Positions 9,394-17,356 are shown, counted from the first letter of the stretch. The stretch is 64,000 nt of DNA from Streptomyces malachitofuscus (GCF_014650055.1 NZ_BMUF01000004.1:386462-450461); one strand, 5' to 3'. Numbers and translations: made by a program. The notes: generated by a model not told the origin, from the letters alone.

Positions 9394-10641
9394 ATGCCGC
9401 CGAGATATGAGCTTTCCGCCGATCGAAGGAACTTGTTCACATGCCAGGTCGAACAAGGCGCAGGGTGTGTGATCGACGCTAGTTTGTCCGCCATGGTCAA
9501 ACAGTGTTTCACCCCTTTCCAAGCCGGTCTTGATCTGGGCCTGGCCAGCCTTTTCGGACGCATCGCGGAATGGATCGTCAAGAAGGAATACTGTCTGTCG
9601 AAAGGCGGATGCAGTGAGTTTCTCACCCTGCCTCCCACGCCGGGCACGGACTTCTTCGACGAAAATGCCGGAACGACTCGGTGCCGCTATCTCGCTGCCT
9701 ATCTGAAGTCCCACAACCCGGCGCTCGACGAGGTCTTTCTCGCCCAGACGTGTGAGGCCCGCAAGCGTGGCAAGCATCCCGGTGACGACAACGAGGAACG
9801 CTTCCCGGTGCCCGACATCATCACGCACGAACCGCCGGGCCGCATGGAATTCTACGAGATCAAACCGAATTCCCAGTCCGGAAAAAGCGACGGCCGGGAC
9901 AAACTCCTGGCCTTCCAGGCACTGGTCGACTTCTTCAAACCCAACGTGCCGACCATGACGTACAAGGCGGGCACTCTGTTCGACCCGGACCGCTCGATCC
10001 TCATGTGGGACGGGACCTGGTTCGGCAGTCCGGTCAAAGTGTTCTTCCACTTCAGGCGGGAGGACAAGGGCCTGATCGTCTATGAGGTGTGTGCAGAAAT
10101 CTCCGGCAACCTCCTCGCCGAGGTTTTCGTCAAGGCACTGATCAAGATGGCTGTGCTCCTGGTGATCCTCATGCTGGCGCCAGTCGTCGGCGGGATCCCC
10201 GTGTTGGCCTGGAACTCCCCCCTTCAGGACAGCGTGGGAGATGGTGGTGCCAACGACGGGCAGGACACGCGCTACATCCAGTCGTTGCTCAACGATTGGC
10301 GCGGCCGCAACGGACGTTCCCTCATTGGGATCGACGGGCTCGTCGGTGGTGAGACGATCGGAGCCATCACCGACTTCCAGCGGACCGTGACCGGTGTCAC
10401 CGACGGCAGGATCGACGTAGGGTTTCAGGCCATCACGGCGCTCGAGCGGTCACACATGGACGCAGCCCAGGCCGCGATGCGGCTGGGCGAGCTGCATGAA
10501 CTGGGTACGCAGGACTTGGCACGGGCCGTGTACCGGCCGGATCCCGACGCGTTGCTGCTCGAGGTGATCGAGACTGACGCCGTCACCGCGGTCGGCACCG
10601 GGACGCAACAGTACTTCGACCACCTGCACGCCGAGACGTGA
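9394..10641 (+). CDS. Putative PD-(D/E)xK nuclease-like protein with membrane helix and peptidoglycan-binding-like domain (415 aa)
   Basis: No full-length family is recognised. An N-terminal Cys-containing helical region (residues 1-130) is followed by PD at 140-141 and, 13 residues later, E155-I-K157 in FYEIKPNS. This PD...ExK spacing with a YEIKP strand is typical of restriction-endonuclease-fold domains, including toxin domains. A strongly hydrophobic segment spans about residues 243-272. After it comes a domain (about 275-355, NDGQDTRYIQSLLNDW ... GLVGGETIGAITDFQ) that fits a peptidoglycan-binding type 1 fold. I chose the ATG at 9394, which lies 37 bases after the preceding stop; the frame is open back to 9289, but that would overlap the upstream gene. 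It is the third gene in line with the two giant proteins and probably belongs to their operon. A nuclease effector delivered across a wall or membrane is plausible but unproven. Confidence 0.7.
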   Translation: MPPRYELSADRRNLFTCQVEQGAGCVIDASLSAMVKQCFTPFQAGLDLGLASLFGRIAEWIVKKEYCLSKGGCSEFLTLPPTPGTDFFDENAGTTRCRYLAAYLKSHNPALDEVFLAQTCEARKRGKHPGDDNEERFPVPDIITHEPPGRMEFYEIKPNSQSGKSDGRDKLLAFQALVDFFKPNVPTMTYKAGTLFDPDRSILMWDGTWFGSPVKVFFHFRREDKGLIVYEVCAEISGNLLAEVFVKALIKMAVLLVILMLAPVVGGIPVLAWNSPLQDSVGDGGANDGQDTRYIQSLLNDWRGRNGRSLIGIDGLVGGETIGAITDFQRTVTGVTDGRIDVGFQAITALERSHMDAAQAAMRLGELHELGTQDLARAVYRPDPDALLLEVIETDAVTAVGTGTQQYFDHLHAET

Positions 10642-10646
10642 CGTGG

Positions 10647-10665
10647 CGTCCGCATCAGCCGGACG
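10647..10665. terminator. Candidate bidirectional terminator hairpin
   Basis: A 6-bp GC-rich stem (CGTCCG / CGGACG) with a 7-base loop lies between the convergent ends of the 415-aa gene and the S41 peptidase gene. There is no T-tract, as is usual in Streptomyces. Confidence 0.4.
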
Positions 10666-10683
10666 GCAATCGGTCCGACCGCC

Positions 10684-12627
10684 TCAGGGAAGCCGTTGTG
10701 TCCTGCTGGCGACCAAGTGGCCCGCCTCGTAGCCGTCGATGCGGGCTGCGCGAGCGGGCGTCGCGGCGGGAACCGACACCTCTGCCCGGTCGTCGACGAG
10801 ATCGACCGACGTCTGGGGTCGCTGGTCGACGTAGACGTCGAGACGATCGACGTTCGCCGTCTGCAACGTGAGCTTCACGGAGCCGTCGACCGTGACGACG
10901 TCCGTGACGGACACGGTGTGCGGCTCCCGGTCCTTGAGCAGCAGACCTGCCCGGTCGAAGAGGTCGGCGTTGTCGTCCAGGAGGTCCCGGCGGGTCATCC
11001 GGTGCAGTTCGTCGGGGACGACGCCCAGGTCCTCCACGGGAGTGCCGGACAGGGCCCCGACCCGAAGGGTGCGGCGGATGGACACGCGCATGCCGGCTCG
11101 CTTCGGCAGTGGCGCGTAGGGCGTGTCCCGGTCGCCTGCGAGGAGGTCGGAGAGGAGTTTGTGGGTCCAGACGTTGGCTCCGCCGGCGCCCGTGTTCTCG
11201 TCGGTGCCGAGCACAGGGCCGATCCCGTGATCCTGGAATCCGGCGGCGAAGATGTCGGTGGCCGAGTAGCAGCGCGCGTTGGTGATGAGAACCACCGGCC
11301 CGAAGTACTGCTGCCCGACGGCGTTCGCGCCGTCCTCGGGACTGAGGGGGAACGCGCTCGAGAAGGTGGCCCCGGTTTCGACGGCCTGCTCCATGGAGGG
11401 CACCCAGGCACCCAGGCCGACGCCGGAGGAGTCCTGATGCCTGCGGCAGATGCGCAGGTTGAGCGGGGTGCTGATGAACTGCACCGGCTCGGGGACGATC
11501 CGGCGCGGGGTGAGGACCTGCAGGGCGAACTCGGCCGCGTGGATGTGCCCGCCGCCGTTGTCACGGACGTCCACGATGAGCCCGTCCTGGGGCAGGCGGC
11601 CGATCAGCCGGACGAACTCCCGGAGGAATGACACCGGGTCGTCCACGGCGAACGTGAAGATGCGGATGTGGCCGAACCGTCCGGAGGACGTCGTCACCTG
11701 CTGGGCCTTGAACACCTTGGGCATGGTCGTGGCGATCTCGTCCCCGCGCAGCTCGGGTACCGGTTCGTCGGCCCGGATGGCCTCTTCCTGCGTGACGACC
11801 CGAGGGGCGAAGAGCAGCACCTTCGCCCGGCCGGCCTCGTCCGCGTCGAGGTCCAGACCCTGAGCCAGGGCCGCGGTGCTGATCGCGTCCGCGTCCACCA
11901 TGGGAGGCAGGTTCTCCACGATCCGCCAGTTCTCCCGCAGCTCGTGCGGTGTGCCGCTGTCGTCGACGTAGCTGACGGTCACCCACTCCTCGAAGGGAGG
12001 CAGGTGGATGCGCAGCGGTCGTACGGTGAGGGACTGAACGCCCCGGCTGCGCCGGGCGGGAGCGTTGCTGCCGGCGAACCGGGCCGCGTTGAGGTCGACG
12101 GCTGCCGAGATGGGGATGCCGCTCCAGTGGGTGATCTCGGCGCCGGGGACGAAGCCGGGTGCGGAGAAGCCCTCGGCCACATGCGTGACCATGAAGTGCG
12201 GTCCCTGTGCGTCCGTGTACTGCTCGACGAGGAAGGGCAGGAAGGCGATCCTGTCCGTGAAGGGCTCAGGCAGCAGGTAGTTGGTGTGCAGGTCACGGAC
12301 CGAGTGGAAGATCTCCGACATCTCGGCGTGGAAGAGCCACTCCGGAGGCATCGTCTGCTGGGTCTGCCGTTCCAGGCGCCGGCGCAGCACGCGCAGGCGC
12401 TGGACCGGATTCACGGCGTGCATCGCGGTCTTGAGCGGCAGGTGGACGTAGTTCTGGTCCAGCAGGACGAGTGCCTGATCGACGATGAGTCGGCGCTCCT
12501 CCAGAGTGAGGGTCCCCGCCTGTGCGAGGAAGCTCCCCAGCGGACGTGAAGCGGCGAGGTGGGAGCGAACCGACTCCGCGGCATGCCGGATGAACTCGGG
12601 TGTCGTGTCTTCGGTCAGGGCCGTCAT
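10684..12627 (-). CDS. S41 (tail-specific/C-terminal processing type) peptidase, 647 aa
   Basis: Predicted serine peptidase. The C-terminal half carries the S41 core: GHIRIFTF, a DGLIVDVRDNGGG strand-turn, VVLITNARCYSATDIFAAGF with the probable nucleophile S455, and a GTDENTGAGGANVW segment. In classical CtpA enzymes a Lys about 25 residues after the Ser completes the dyad; here that place is Gly/Ala/Thr-rich and no Lys aligns obviously, so it may use another catalytic arrangement or be weak. The N-terminal ~300 residues are helical then beta-rich. No signal peptide is visible although most S41 enzymes are exported. A GGAGGAA site precedes the ATG. It is the last gene of a leftward group with the unknown 228-aa gene and the M23 peptidase gene, likely driven from the SARP repeats near 14.2 kb. 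Confidence 0.85.
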   Translation of the reverse strand: MTALTEDTTPEFIRHAAESVRSHLAASRPLGSFLAQAGTLTLEERRLIVDQALVLLDQNYVHLPLKTAMHAVNPVQRLRVLRRRLERQTQQTMPPEWLFHAEMSEIFHSVRDLHTNYLLPEPFTDRIAFLPFLVEQYTDAQGPHFMVTHVAEGFSAPGFVPGAEITHWSGIPISAAVDLNAARFAGSNAPARRSRGVQSLTVRPLRIHLPPFEEWVTVSYVDDSGTPHELRENWRIVENLPPMVDADAISTAALAQGLDLDADEAGRAKVLLFAPRVVTQEEAIRADEPVPELRGDEIATTMPKVFKAQQVTTSSGRFGHIRIFTFAVDDPVSFLREFVRLIGRLPQDGLIVDVRDNGGGHIHAAEFALQVLTPRRIVPEPVQFISTPLNLRICRRHQDSSGVGLGAWVPSMEQAVETGATFSSAFPLSPEDGANAVGQQYFGPVVLITNARCYSATDIFAAGFQDHGIGPVLGTDENTGAGGANVWTHKLLSDLLAGDRDTPYAPLPKRAGMRVSIRRTLRVGALSGTPVEDLGVVPDELHRMTRRDLLDDNADLFDRAGLLLKDREPHTVSVTDVVTVDGSVKLTLQTANVDRLDVYVDQRPQTSVDLVDDRAEVSVPAATPARAARIDGYEAGHLVASRTQRLP

Positions 12628-12706
12628 GATGTTCCTCCGGAGCGTGGGTCGAATGCAGTTGAGCGGTTCCTCCGACTCCGGTCGCCGGTACTCGGCCGAG
12701 GCCTGT

Positions 12707-13393
12707 CTAAGGCAGCTGACCGTTCACCGGCAGCAGGTCGAAGAAGTGGTGCTCGGCGGCCGGCTCGTAGCGCAGGAGCGCCGCGAAGCGGACCACGCGG
12801 ACGCTCACATGGTCGATGGCCTCGGGCGCGGCCTCGTCCAGGGACTCACGGACCGTGCCGTGCCAGTAGCCCGCGTCGGTGAGCGGATCACCGGTGGGCT
12901 CCTGGGCGGCTCCGGACGAGTGCACGCTCACGGGCAGGTACAACCGTGTGACGCCCTTGTCCGCGCACGCCCCGGCGAGCTGCCTGCCCGTGAGCCCCTC
13001 CCTGCCGTGCAGACCGGGCGCGAACTGTTCCAGCACGACCAGAAGCGGCAGTTCCCCCACGCAGGCCCAGCTCTGCGGGAAGGCCCCGCCGCGGGCGTGC
13101 CCGCCTTCGCCGCTGTCCCGGGCCTCGTAGGAGCCGCCCGCACCGCCGGGATCGGGCCGGGGCCGGTCGTTGAAGTACGCCCAGCGCCAGCCCTCCGTCC
13201 TCCCGTCGACGTTGCCCGCCGCGGCACCCTCGGCCCAGGCGTCCATGTAGCCGACGTCGCGGACGCTGGGTGTCGGGGGAGTGTGCGGGGGCGAGCTGAT
13301 GCCCGCGTCGTAGCCGTCCTGCCAGCCCTGGACCTCGTCGGGTACGAAGACCCCGGGCTCCGTGGGAACCGGATGGGGATTGTGCTGAGGCAT
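12707..13393 (-). CDS. Unknown 228-aa protein in the M23/S41 operon
   Basis: I do not recognise this protein. It is Pro/Gly-rich in the first 110 residues (many aromatic residues in GWQDGYDAG, GYMDAWAEG and WRWAYFNDRP). It then has a more compact C-terminal half (WACVGELPLLVVLEQF ... GRQLAGACADKGVTRLYLPV). There is no signal peptide, transmembrane helix or known catalytic motif. A GGGAG ribosome-binding site precedes the ATG. It starts 18 bases after the M23 peptidase gene ends and lies 79 bases before the S41 gene, so co-transcription with both peptidases is likely. A chaperone, inhibitor or immunity partner of a peptidase is conceivable, but nothing in the sequence shows it. Confidence 0.75.
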   Translation of the reverse strand: MPQHNPHPVPTEPGVFVPDEVQGWQDGYDAGISSPPHTPPTPSVRDVGYMDAWAEGAAAGNVDGRTEGWRWAYFNDRPRPDPGGAGGSYEARDSGEGGHARGGAFPQSWACVGELPLLVVLEQFAPGLHGREGLTGRQLAGACADKGVTRLYLPVSVHSSGAAQEPTGDPLTDAGYWHGTVRESLDEAAPEAIDHVSVRVVRFAALLRYEPAAEHHFFDLLPVNGQLP

Positions 13394-13411
13394 GGAAACT
13401 CCCGCGACTGC

Positions 13412-14104
13412 TCACCAGCTCGGCTTCGCCACGTTGCCGTAGGACCAGCTGGAGCCCTTGGACATCTCGAAGTGGAGGTGCGGCCCGGTGGAGTTGCCCG
13501 TCTTTCCGACCGCGCCGAGCCGCTGACCGGCGGAGACCTTCTGTCCCGTCCGCACCTGGCGCTGTGACAGATGACAGTAGGTGTAGACGTGACCGTTGTC
13601 GGCCTTCAGCCCGATCCACTGGCCGTACGCCCCGCCCTTGGCGTTCGACCAGGCGATGGTGCCCTTGCGCACCGCGACCACGGGAACGCCGGAATCGGCG
13701 GCGAAGTCCTGTCCGGTGTGCCGTCCGACACCGTCGGGCTTCCAGGCGTAGGGCCCCCGGGCGAAGAAGCCGAAGGTGACCTTGTGGCCGGGAACGGGCG
13801 ACGGCACACGACCTCCGCCGGAGGTGCCGCTCCGTCCGGTGCCGGTCGCGGCCCCCTTGCAGTCGACGGAGAAGCCGGCACGGCGGCCGAGCGCGGTCAG
13901 CGACGTGCAGCCGGGGACACCGTTGGCTTCGGCTCCCTTGAAACCCTGGGCGAGTTGTTCGGCCCGGTACGCTGCTTTGGTCTCCTTGCCGAAGAAGCCG
14001 GTGGCTCCATTCGGTATTTTGCGGCCGCGGGCGATGAGCGCCTTCTGCACGGTGCGCACATCCTCGTTCTTCTTGCCGAACTGGACATTGGACAAAGCGA
14101 CCAT
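13412..14104 (-). CDS. LytM-type M23 peptidase with N-terminal peptidoglycan-binding-like domain
   Basis: Predicted zinc endopeptidase that cleaves peptidoglycan cross-bridges. Residues 1-82 form a wall-binding-like module (NVQFGKKNEDVRTVQKALIA ... GATGFFGKETKAAY ... GVPGCTSLTALGRRAGF) nearly parallel to the one inside the 1504-aa protein. A Gly/Ser/Pro linker (about 86-106) leads to the M23 domain with H129-xxx-D133 (HTGQD), H178 (YCHLS) and H209-x-H211 (PHLHFE), a complete ligand set. No signal peptide is present, unlike most M23 hydrolases, so release by lysis or an unusual export route must be considered. First gene of a leftward operon; its start lies about 90 bases from the 11-bp-period direct repeats thought to bind the adjacent SARP regulator. 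Confidence 0.92.
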   Translation of the reverse strand: MVALSNVQFGKKNEDVRTVQKALIARGRKIPNGATGFFGKETKAAYRAEQLAQGFKGAEANGVPGCTSLTALGRRAGFSVDCKGAATGTGRSGTSGGGRVPSPVPGHKVTFGFFARGPYAWKPDGVGRHTGQDFAADSGVPVVAVRKGTIAWSNAKGGAYGQWIGLKADNGHVYTYCHLSQRQVRTGQKVSAGQRLGAVGKTGNSTGPHLHFEMSKGSSWSYGNVAKPSW

Positions 14105-14191
14105 GGCGAACTCGTGTCCTTTCGTCGCTCAGGGCGTCACCGCGGGCGGAGGAGTCGTCGATGGATCTGTCATGTCCGACGCTACGGAGTC

Positions 14192-14222
14192 GGCGTCAAC
14201 GCGACGTCATCCTGACGTCATC
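14192..14222. promoter_or_regulatory. Three 11-bp-period direct repeats: candidate SARP operator
   Basis: GGCGTCAAC (14192-14200), GACGTCATC (14203-14211) and GACGTCATC (14214-14222) recur with an exact 11-bp period. SARP/BTAD activators are known to bind heptameric direct repeats spaced 11 bp on one DNA face, just upstream of the -10. On the minus strand a TAGCGT -10-like hexamer (14184-14179) begins 7 bases beyond the proximal repeat, pointing the site at the M23 operon. The SARP gene starts 70-82 bases away in the other direction. Confidence 0.65.
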
Positions 14223-14291
14223 GGTTGCAGAGGGCGGACCCGGGCCCGAAACTGGTAAGGGACGGCGTTCAGCGCGCTCACGCAGCACCCT

Positions 14292-15074
14292 GTGAGCGAG
14301 GCGATGAGGTTGGTGTCCCCTCCCCAATTGCGGTTGCTCGGCCAGTTCCGGCTGGAACTCGGCACCGGCACCGTCGAACTGTGCCGCAACGGGCAGCGGT
14401 TGCTGGCGTTCATGGCGCTCAGGGGCCGGGTCTCCCGCACGGTCCTCGCCGGCACGTTGTGGCCCGAGGTGACCGAGGAGCATGCCCGGGGCAGCCTGCG
14501 CACCACCTTGTGGAAGCTGCCGCACGGCGAGCCGCCCCTGATCGGGTGCTGCGGCGACTCACTGCTGGTCACCCCGGCCCTGCACGTCGACGTCCACGCC
14601 CTTCAGCAGACGGCGCTCGACGTGGTGGAGGACTGCGGCCCGTCCTTCCGCACCCGGCCGCCCCTGAAGCTCCTCACAGGTGAGGATCTGCTGCCGGGAT
14701 GGGACGAGGACTGGGTCCTGCTGGAACGTGAACGCTTGCGGCAACTGCGCCTGAACGCACTCGACATGCTGGCCGAGGCCCTGATACGGCAGGGCAGAAC
14801 GGCGCTGGGGATGGAGGCGGCCTGGGCGGGCGTCCGTGCGGAACCCCTTCGGGAGAGCGCGCACCGGGGCATCGTGTCGGCGCATCTGGCGGAGGGCAAC
14901 GTCAGCGAGGCCGTGCGCCATTACAACGCGTTCTGCCGGTTGTTGAGCAAGGAACTGGGCGTCGCCCCCTCGCCGCGGTTCGCCCGGATGCTTCCCGAGC
15001 GACTCGCCGTGCGGGCCTCACTCTGCGGCGGCGACCTGCCTCGTGGAGACGGGCTGCGAGGCTGGTTCCGGTAG
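14292..15074 (+). CDS. SARP-family transcriptional activator (winged helix plus BTAD)
   Basis: Transcriptional activator of the AfsR/DnrI/RedD class. Residues ~10-100 match the OmpR-like winged-helix domain (LRLLGQFRLELG ... RLLAFMALRGRVSRTVLAGTLWPE ... ARGSLRTTLWKL). Residues ~110-255 are the bacterial transcriptional activation domain (LLPGWDEDWVLLERERLRQL ... EAAWAGVRAEPLRESAHRGI ... HYNAFCRLLSKELGVAPSP). At about 260 residues it is a small SARP without ATPase or TPR extensions. GTG 14292 and ATG 14304 are both possible starts. It is divergent from the M23/S41 operon, with a three-unit 11-bp repeat between them, so autoregulation and control of the hydrolases are likely. SARPs usually control antibiotic clusters, so one flanked by hydrolase genes with no biosynthetic genes nearby is unusual. 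Confidence 0.93.
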   Translation: MSEAMRLVSPPQLRLLGQFRLELGTGTVELCRNGQRLLAFMALRGRVSRTVLAGTLWPEVTEEHARGSLRTTLWKLPHGEPPLIGCCGDSLLVTPALHVDVHALQQTALDVVEDCGPSFRTRPPLKLLTGEDLLPGWDEDWVLLERERLRQLRLNALDMLAEALIRQGRTALGMEAAWAGVRAEPLRESAHRGIVSAHLAEGNVSEAVRHYNAFCRLLSKELGVAPSPRFARMLPERLAVRASLCGGDLPRGDGLRGWFR

Positions 15075-15081
15075 GCGCCGC

Positions 15082-15099
15082 GGCCCGTGGTGCCGGGCC
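15082..15099. terminator. Candidate bidirectional terminator hairpin
   Basis: A stem GGCCCG / CGGGCC with a 6-base loop lies in the 32-base gap between the convergent SARP and protease-nuclease genes. Confidence 0.45.
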
Positions 15100-15106
15100 T
15101 TCGCGT

Positions 15107-17308
15107 TCAGGGCCATACGCCGGTGAAGTCGATCTCGCGTGCCCACTCCGGATGGTCTATCAGCGGGTTCCGGTTGCCCTGGACCTCCGCGATGGCCGCA
15201 TTGCGGTGCAGTTCGTACTCGGAGACCGGCTCGTTCTCGTGCCACCGCAGCAGGACCGGCAACCGGTCCTCGGGGAACTCGCGCGCCACGTCGCCGACCT
15301 GGCCAGGGTAGCGGAGGAGGAAGTACAGGGTGGCACGGGCGACCGCGCCCTTGCCGTCCTGCGGTTCGAAACCCGTGCTCTCCCGCATCCCGCAGGCGTC
15401 GCGGACCGCTTCCTCGAAGTCGGGGAAGTCCACGTAGGGGAAGTTTCCGCGGAAGCTGTTGCAGCCGACCTCGCACGCGAACAGGTGATGCAGGTCGCCC
15501 CGCATCGGCTCCTGCTTCTCGAACCACGACTGCGGCACCACATGCTCGCAGTTGAACGGCAGGGACGCCTCCAGCGCGTCGAACTCGGCCTCGAACTCGG
15601 CCGGCCCCGCCGTGCTCTCCTGGAACATGAGTTCCTGCACCCTGGCCAGGCGCGCCTCTGCCACGGCGGCGTCGGAGCGTATGAGCTCCTCGGCGGAGAA
15701 GTCCTTGCCCGAGTAGATGCTGCGCAGCCGGCCGTCCTTGTGCAGGTCGACCCAGGGGTAGACCAGCCGCATCGGCTTGTACCTCGGCTGGGGCTCGTGG
15801 GTCTCCGTCAGCAGCGTGGTCAGCGTGCGGCGCAGCGCATCACCGTCGCCGGTGCCGACGTGCGCGTAGTATGCCTCGCGGGCGGCGTTGTCCGCGGTCC
15901 GGTCGTAGTAGGGGCGTTCCTGCGCGAGCCGGTGACTGGCCAGGGCCGCGTCGACGTCCTTCTCGACGGCGGTCATGACGTCCGGGCGTCCGGGCGCCCG
16001 GGGGGCGCCGCCCGGCATCGCGGTGAGCGCCGGCGGGGCCGAGGGCGCGTTCTGCGGAGCAGGGGCTGTGCCGAAGCCGAGAGTGATGCGCAGCGGGACG
16101 GTGAGGTGCACGGTGCCGTCGGCCACGTGCGTCCGTTCCTGTGCTTGTGCCTGTGCAGGTGATCCGTCGGTCCCCGGCAGGGTGGGCCTGCCGTTGGGGG
16201 AGGGCGAGGGAAGGGCGCTTTCCGCGGGGGGCGGAGTCAGCCCCGTCGTGAACACCTCGTCCCGCAGCCGGGCCGCCTCGCCGGACAGGGGCACTTCGTG
16301 CAGGGCCCGCAGCACGCGACTGATCCGTACTCCCTCGTTGGCCCGCCAGGCCAGTTGCTGCTCGCCCATGTCCGGCCGCCACACGGTGCCGTCGACGCTC
16401 AGCGGTCGGCCCGCGGCGTCGGTCTTCGGGACCGCCGAGTGGTGGAGCGCGACGACCTCCCACTGATCGTTGAAGACCGCGGAACCCGAGGAGCCTTCAC
16501 GCGTGTCGGACTCGTAGTGCAGGAACCGTTCCAGCACGTCGACGATCTGGTTCTCGCGCAGCGCGATCTGCTTGGGCTCGCCCCGCGGGTGCTGGATGAT
16601 GTTGACGAACTCTCCCACGACGACCTTCCCCTCGGCCTCGCTGAGGACCAGCCGGCCGAACGACGACAGGTCCTCGCCCTGCCCACCGCGTGGGGCCACC
16701 GCGACGAGGGTGTAGTCCAGCGCGCGGTCGGTGACGAAGAACCGCAGGGGCTCCAGCGCGAAGACCGCCGGAACGAGCGGGCTCCCGTCGATGCCGTCCT
16801 GGAACGCGAACGCGACCTTGCTGCGGCTCGCCTCCTCCGTGCCGCGCAGCACGTGGTTGTTGGTGAGCATCAGGCAGGGGGACACCATGAATCCGGTGCC
16901 GTGCCCGCCTCCCGGCCCGCTGATGGTGATCCGGCCGACCGAACGGGCAGCCCGGGCGCCGTGCTCCAGGAACGCGACGGGGGTGAGATTGTTGCGGCCG
17001 ATCAGGCGCTCCAGTCCCAGCACTTCACTGGTGAAGGTCTCCGGGGGAAGCTGAAGAGTGCTGCCCGCGCTGCTGGCGGGTTCCGTCGGCGTCCGCTCGA
17101 TCGCCCGGACCATGGCCCAGTCCGCGCCGAGACGTGCCAGCCGCTTCTCGACCCGCTCGGGTTCGTCCGCGTAGAGCGGGCCGCGCGTCGCGACCACGGA
17201 CTGGTTCCGTTCGCGCCGCTCGCTTCGGTTCGCATACCGCGCTGCGGCCATTGTCAGCTGTGACAGATAGTCCGACTCTCGTTCGGAAGCGAGTTCTGCC
17301 GTGGCCAT
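15107..17308 (-). CDS. Trypsin-like serine protease fused to endonuclease I domain (733 aa)
   Basis: A two-enzyme fusion. Residues ~115-335 form a trypsin/V8-like protease with GTGFMVSP, catalytic H152 in TNNHVL, D198 in LDYTLV and S274 in EGSSGSAVF. A Pro/Ala/Gln-rich linker (about 355-440) joins it to a C-terminal nuclease (about 460-733) with NCEHVVPQSWF (H589), GDLHHLFACEVGCNSFRGN (H607/H608) and a GKGAVARATLYFLLRYP helix, all typical of the endonuclease I/NucM family. The N-terminal ~100 residues are helical and Arg/Glu-rich. No signal peptide is seen although both enzyme classes are normally secreted. It sits at the right end of the hydrolase block, convergent with the SARP gene. Both active sites look complete. 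An effector that cuts protein and DNA is a fair inference. Confidence 0.9.
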   Translation of the reverse strand: MATAELASERESDYLSQLTMAAARYANRSERRERNQSVVATRGPLYADEPERVEKRLARLGADWAMVRAIERTPTEPASSAGSTLQLPPETFTSEVLGLERLIGRNNLTPVAFLEHGARAARSVGRITISGPGGGHGTGFMVSPCLMLTNNHVLRGTEEASRSKVAFAFQDGIDGSPLVPAVFALEPLRFFVTDRALDYTLVAVAPRGGQGEDLSSFGRLVLSEAEGKVVVGEFVNIIQHPRGEPKQIALRENQIVDVLERFLHYESDTREGSSGSAVFNDQWEVVALHHSAVPKTDAAGRPLSVDGTVWRPDMGEQQLAWRANEGVRISRVLRALHEVPLSGEAARLRDEVFTTGLTPPPAESALPSPSPNGRPTLPGTDGSPAQAQAQERTHVADGTVHLTVPLRITLGFGTAPAPQNAPSAPPALTAMPGGAPRAPGRPDVMTAVEKDVDAALASHRLAQERPYYDRTADNAAREAYYAHVGTGDGDALRRTLTTLLTETHEPQPRYKPMRLVYPWVDLHKDGRLRSIYSGKDFSAEELIRSDAAVAEARLARVQELMFQESTAGPAEFEAEFDALEASLPFNCEHVVPQSWFEKQEPMRGDLHHLFACEVGCNSFRGNFPYVDFPDFEEAVRDACGMRESTGFEPQDGKGAVARATLYFLLRYPGQVGDVAREFPEDRLPVLLRWHENEPVSEYELHRNAAIAEVQGNRNPLIDHPEWAREIDFTGVWP

Positions 17309-17341
17309 GATCCGCCTCCTGGCCTGTTCGATGGTGGCGGT

Positions 17342-17356
17342 CGTGTCGGAGACACG
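17342..17356. promoter_or_regulatory. Short inverted repeat upstream of the protease-nuclease gene
   Basis: CGTGTC / GACACG with a 3-base spacer lies about 35 bases upstream of the protease-nuclease start. It could be an operator or an untranslated-leader hairpin. No regulator is assigned. Confidence 0.3.
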
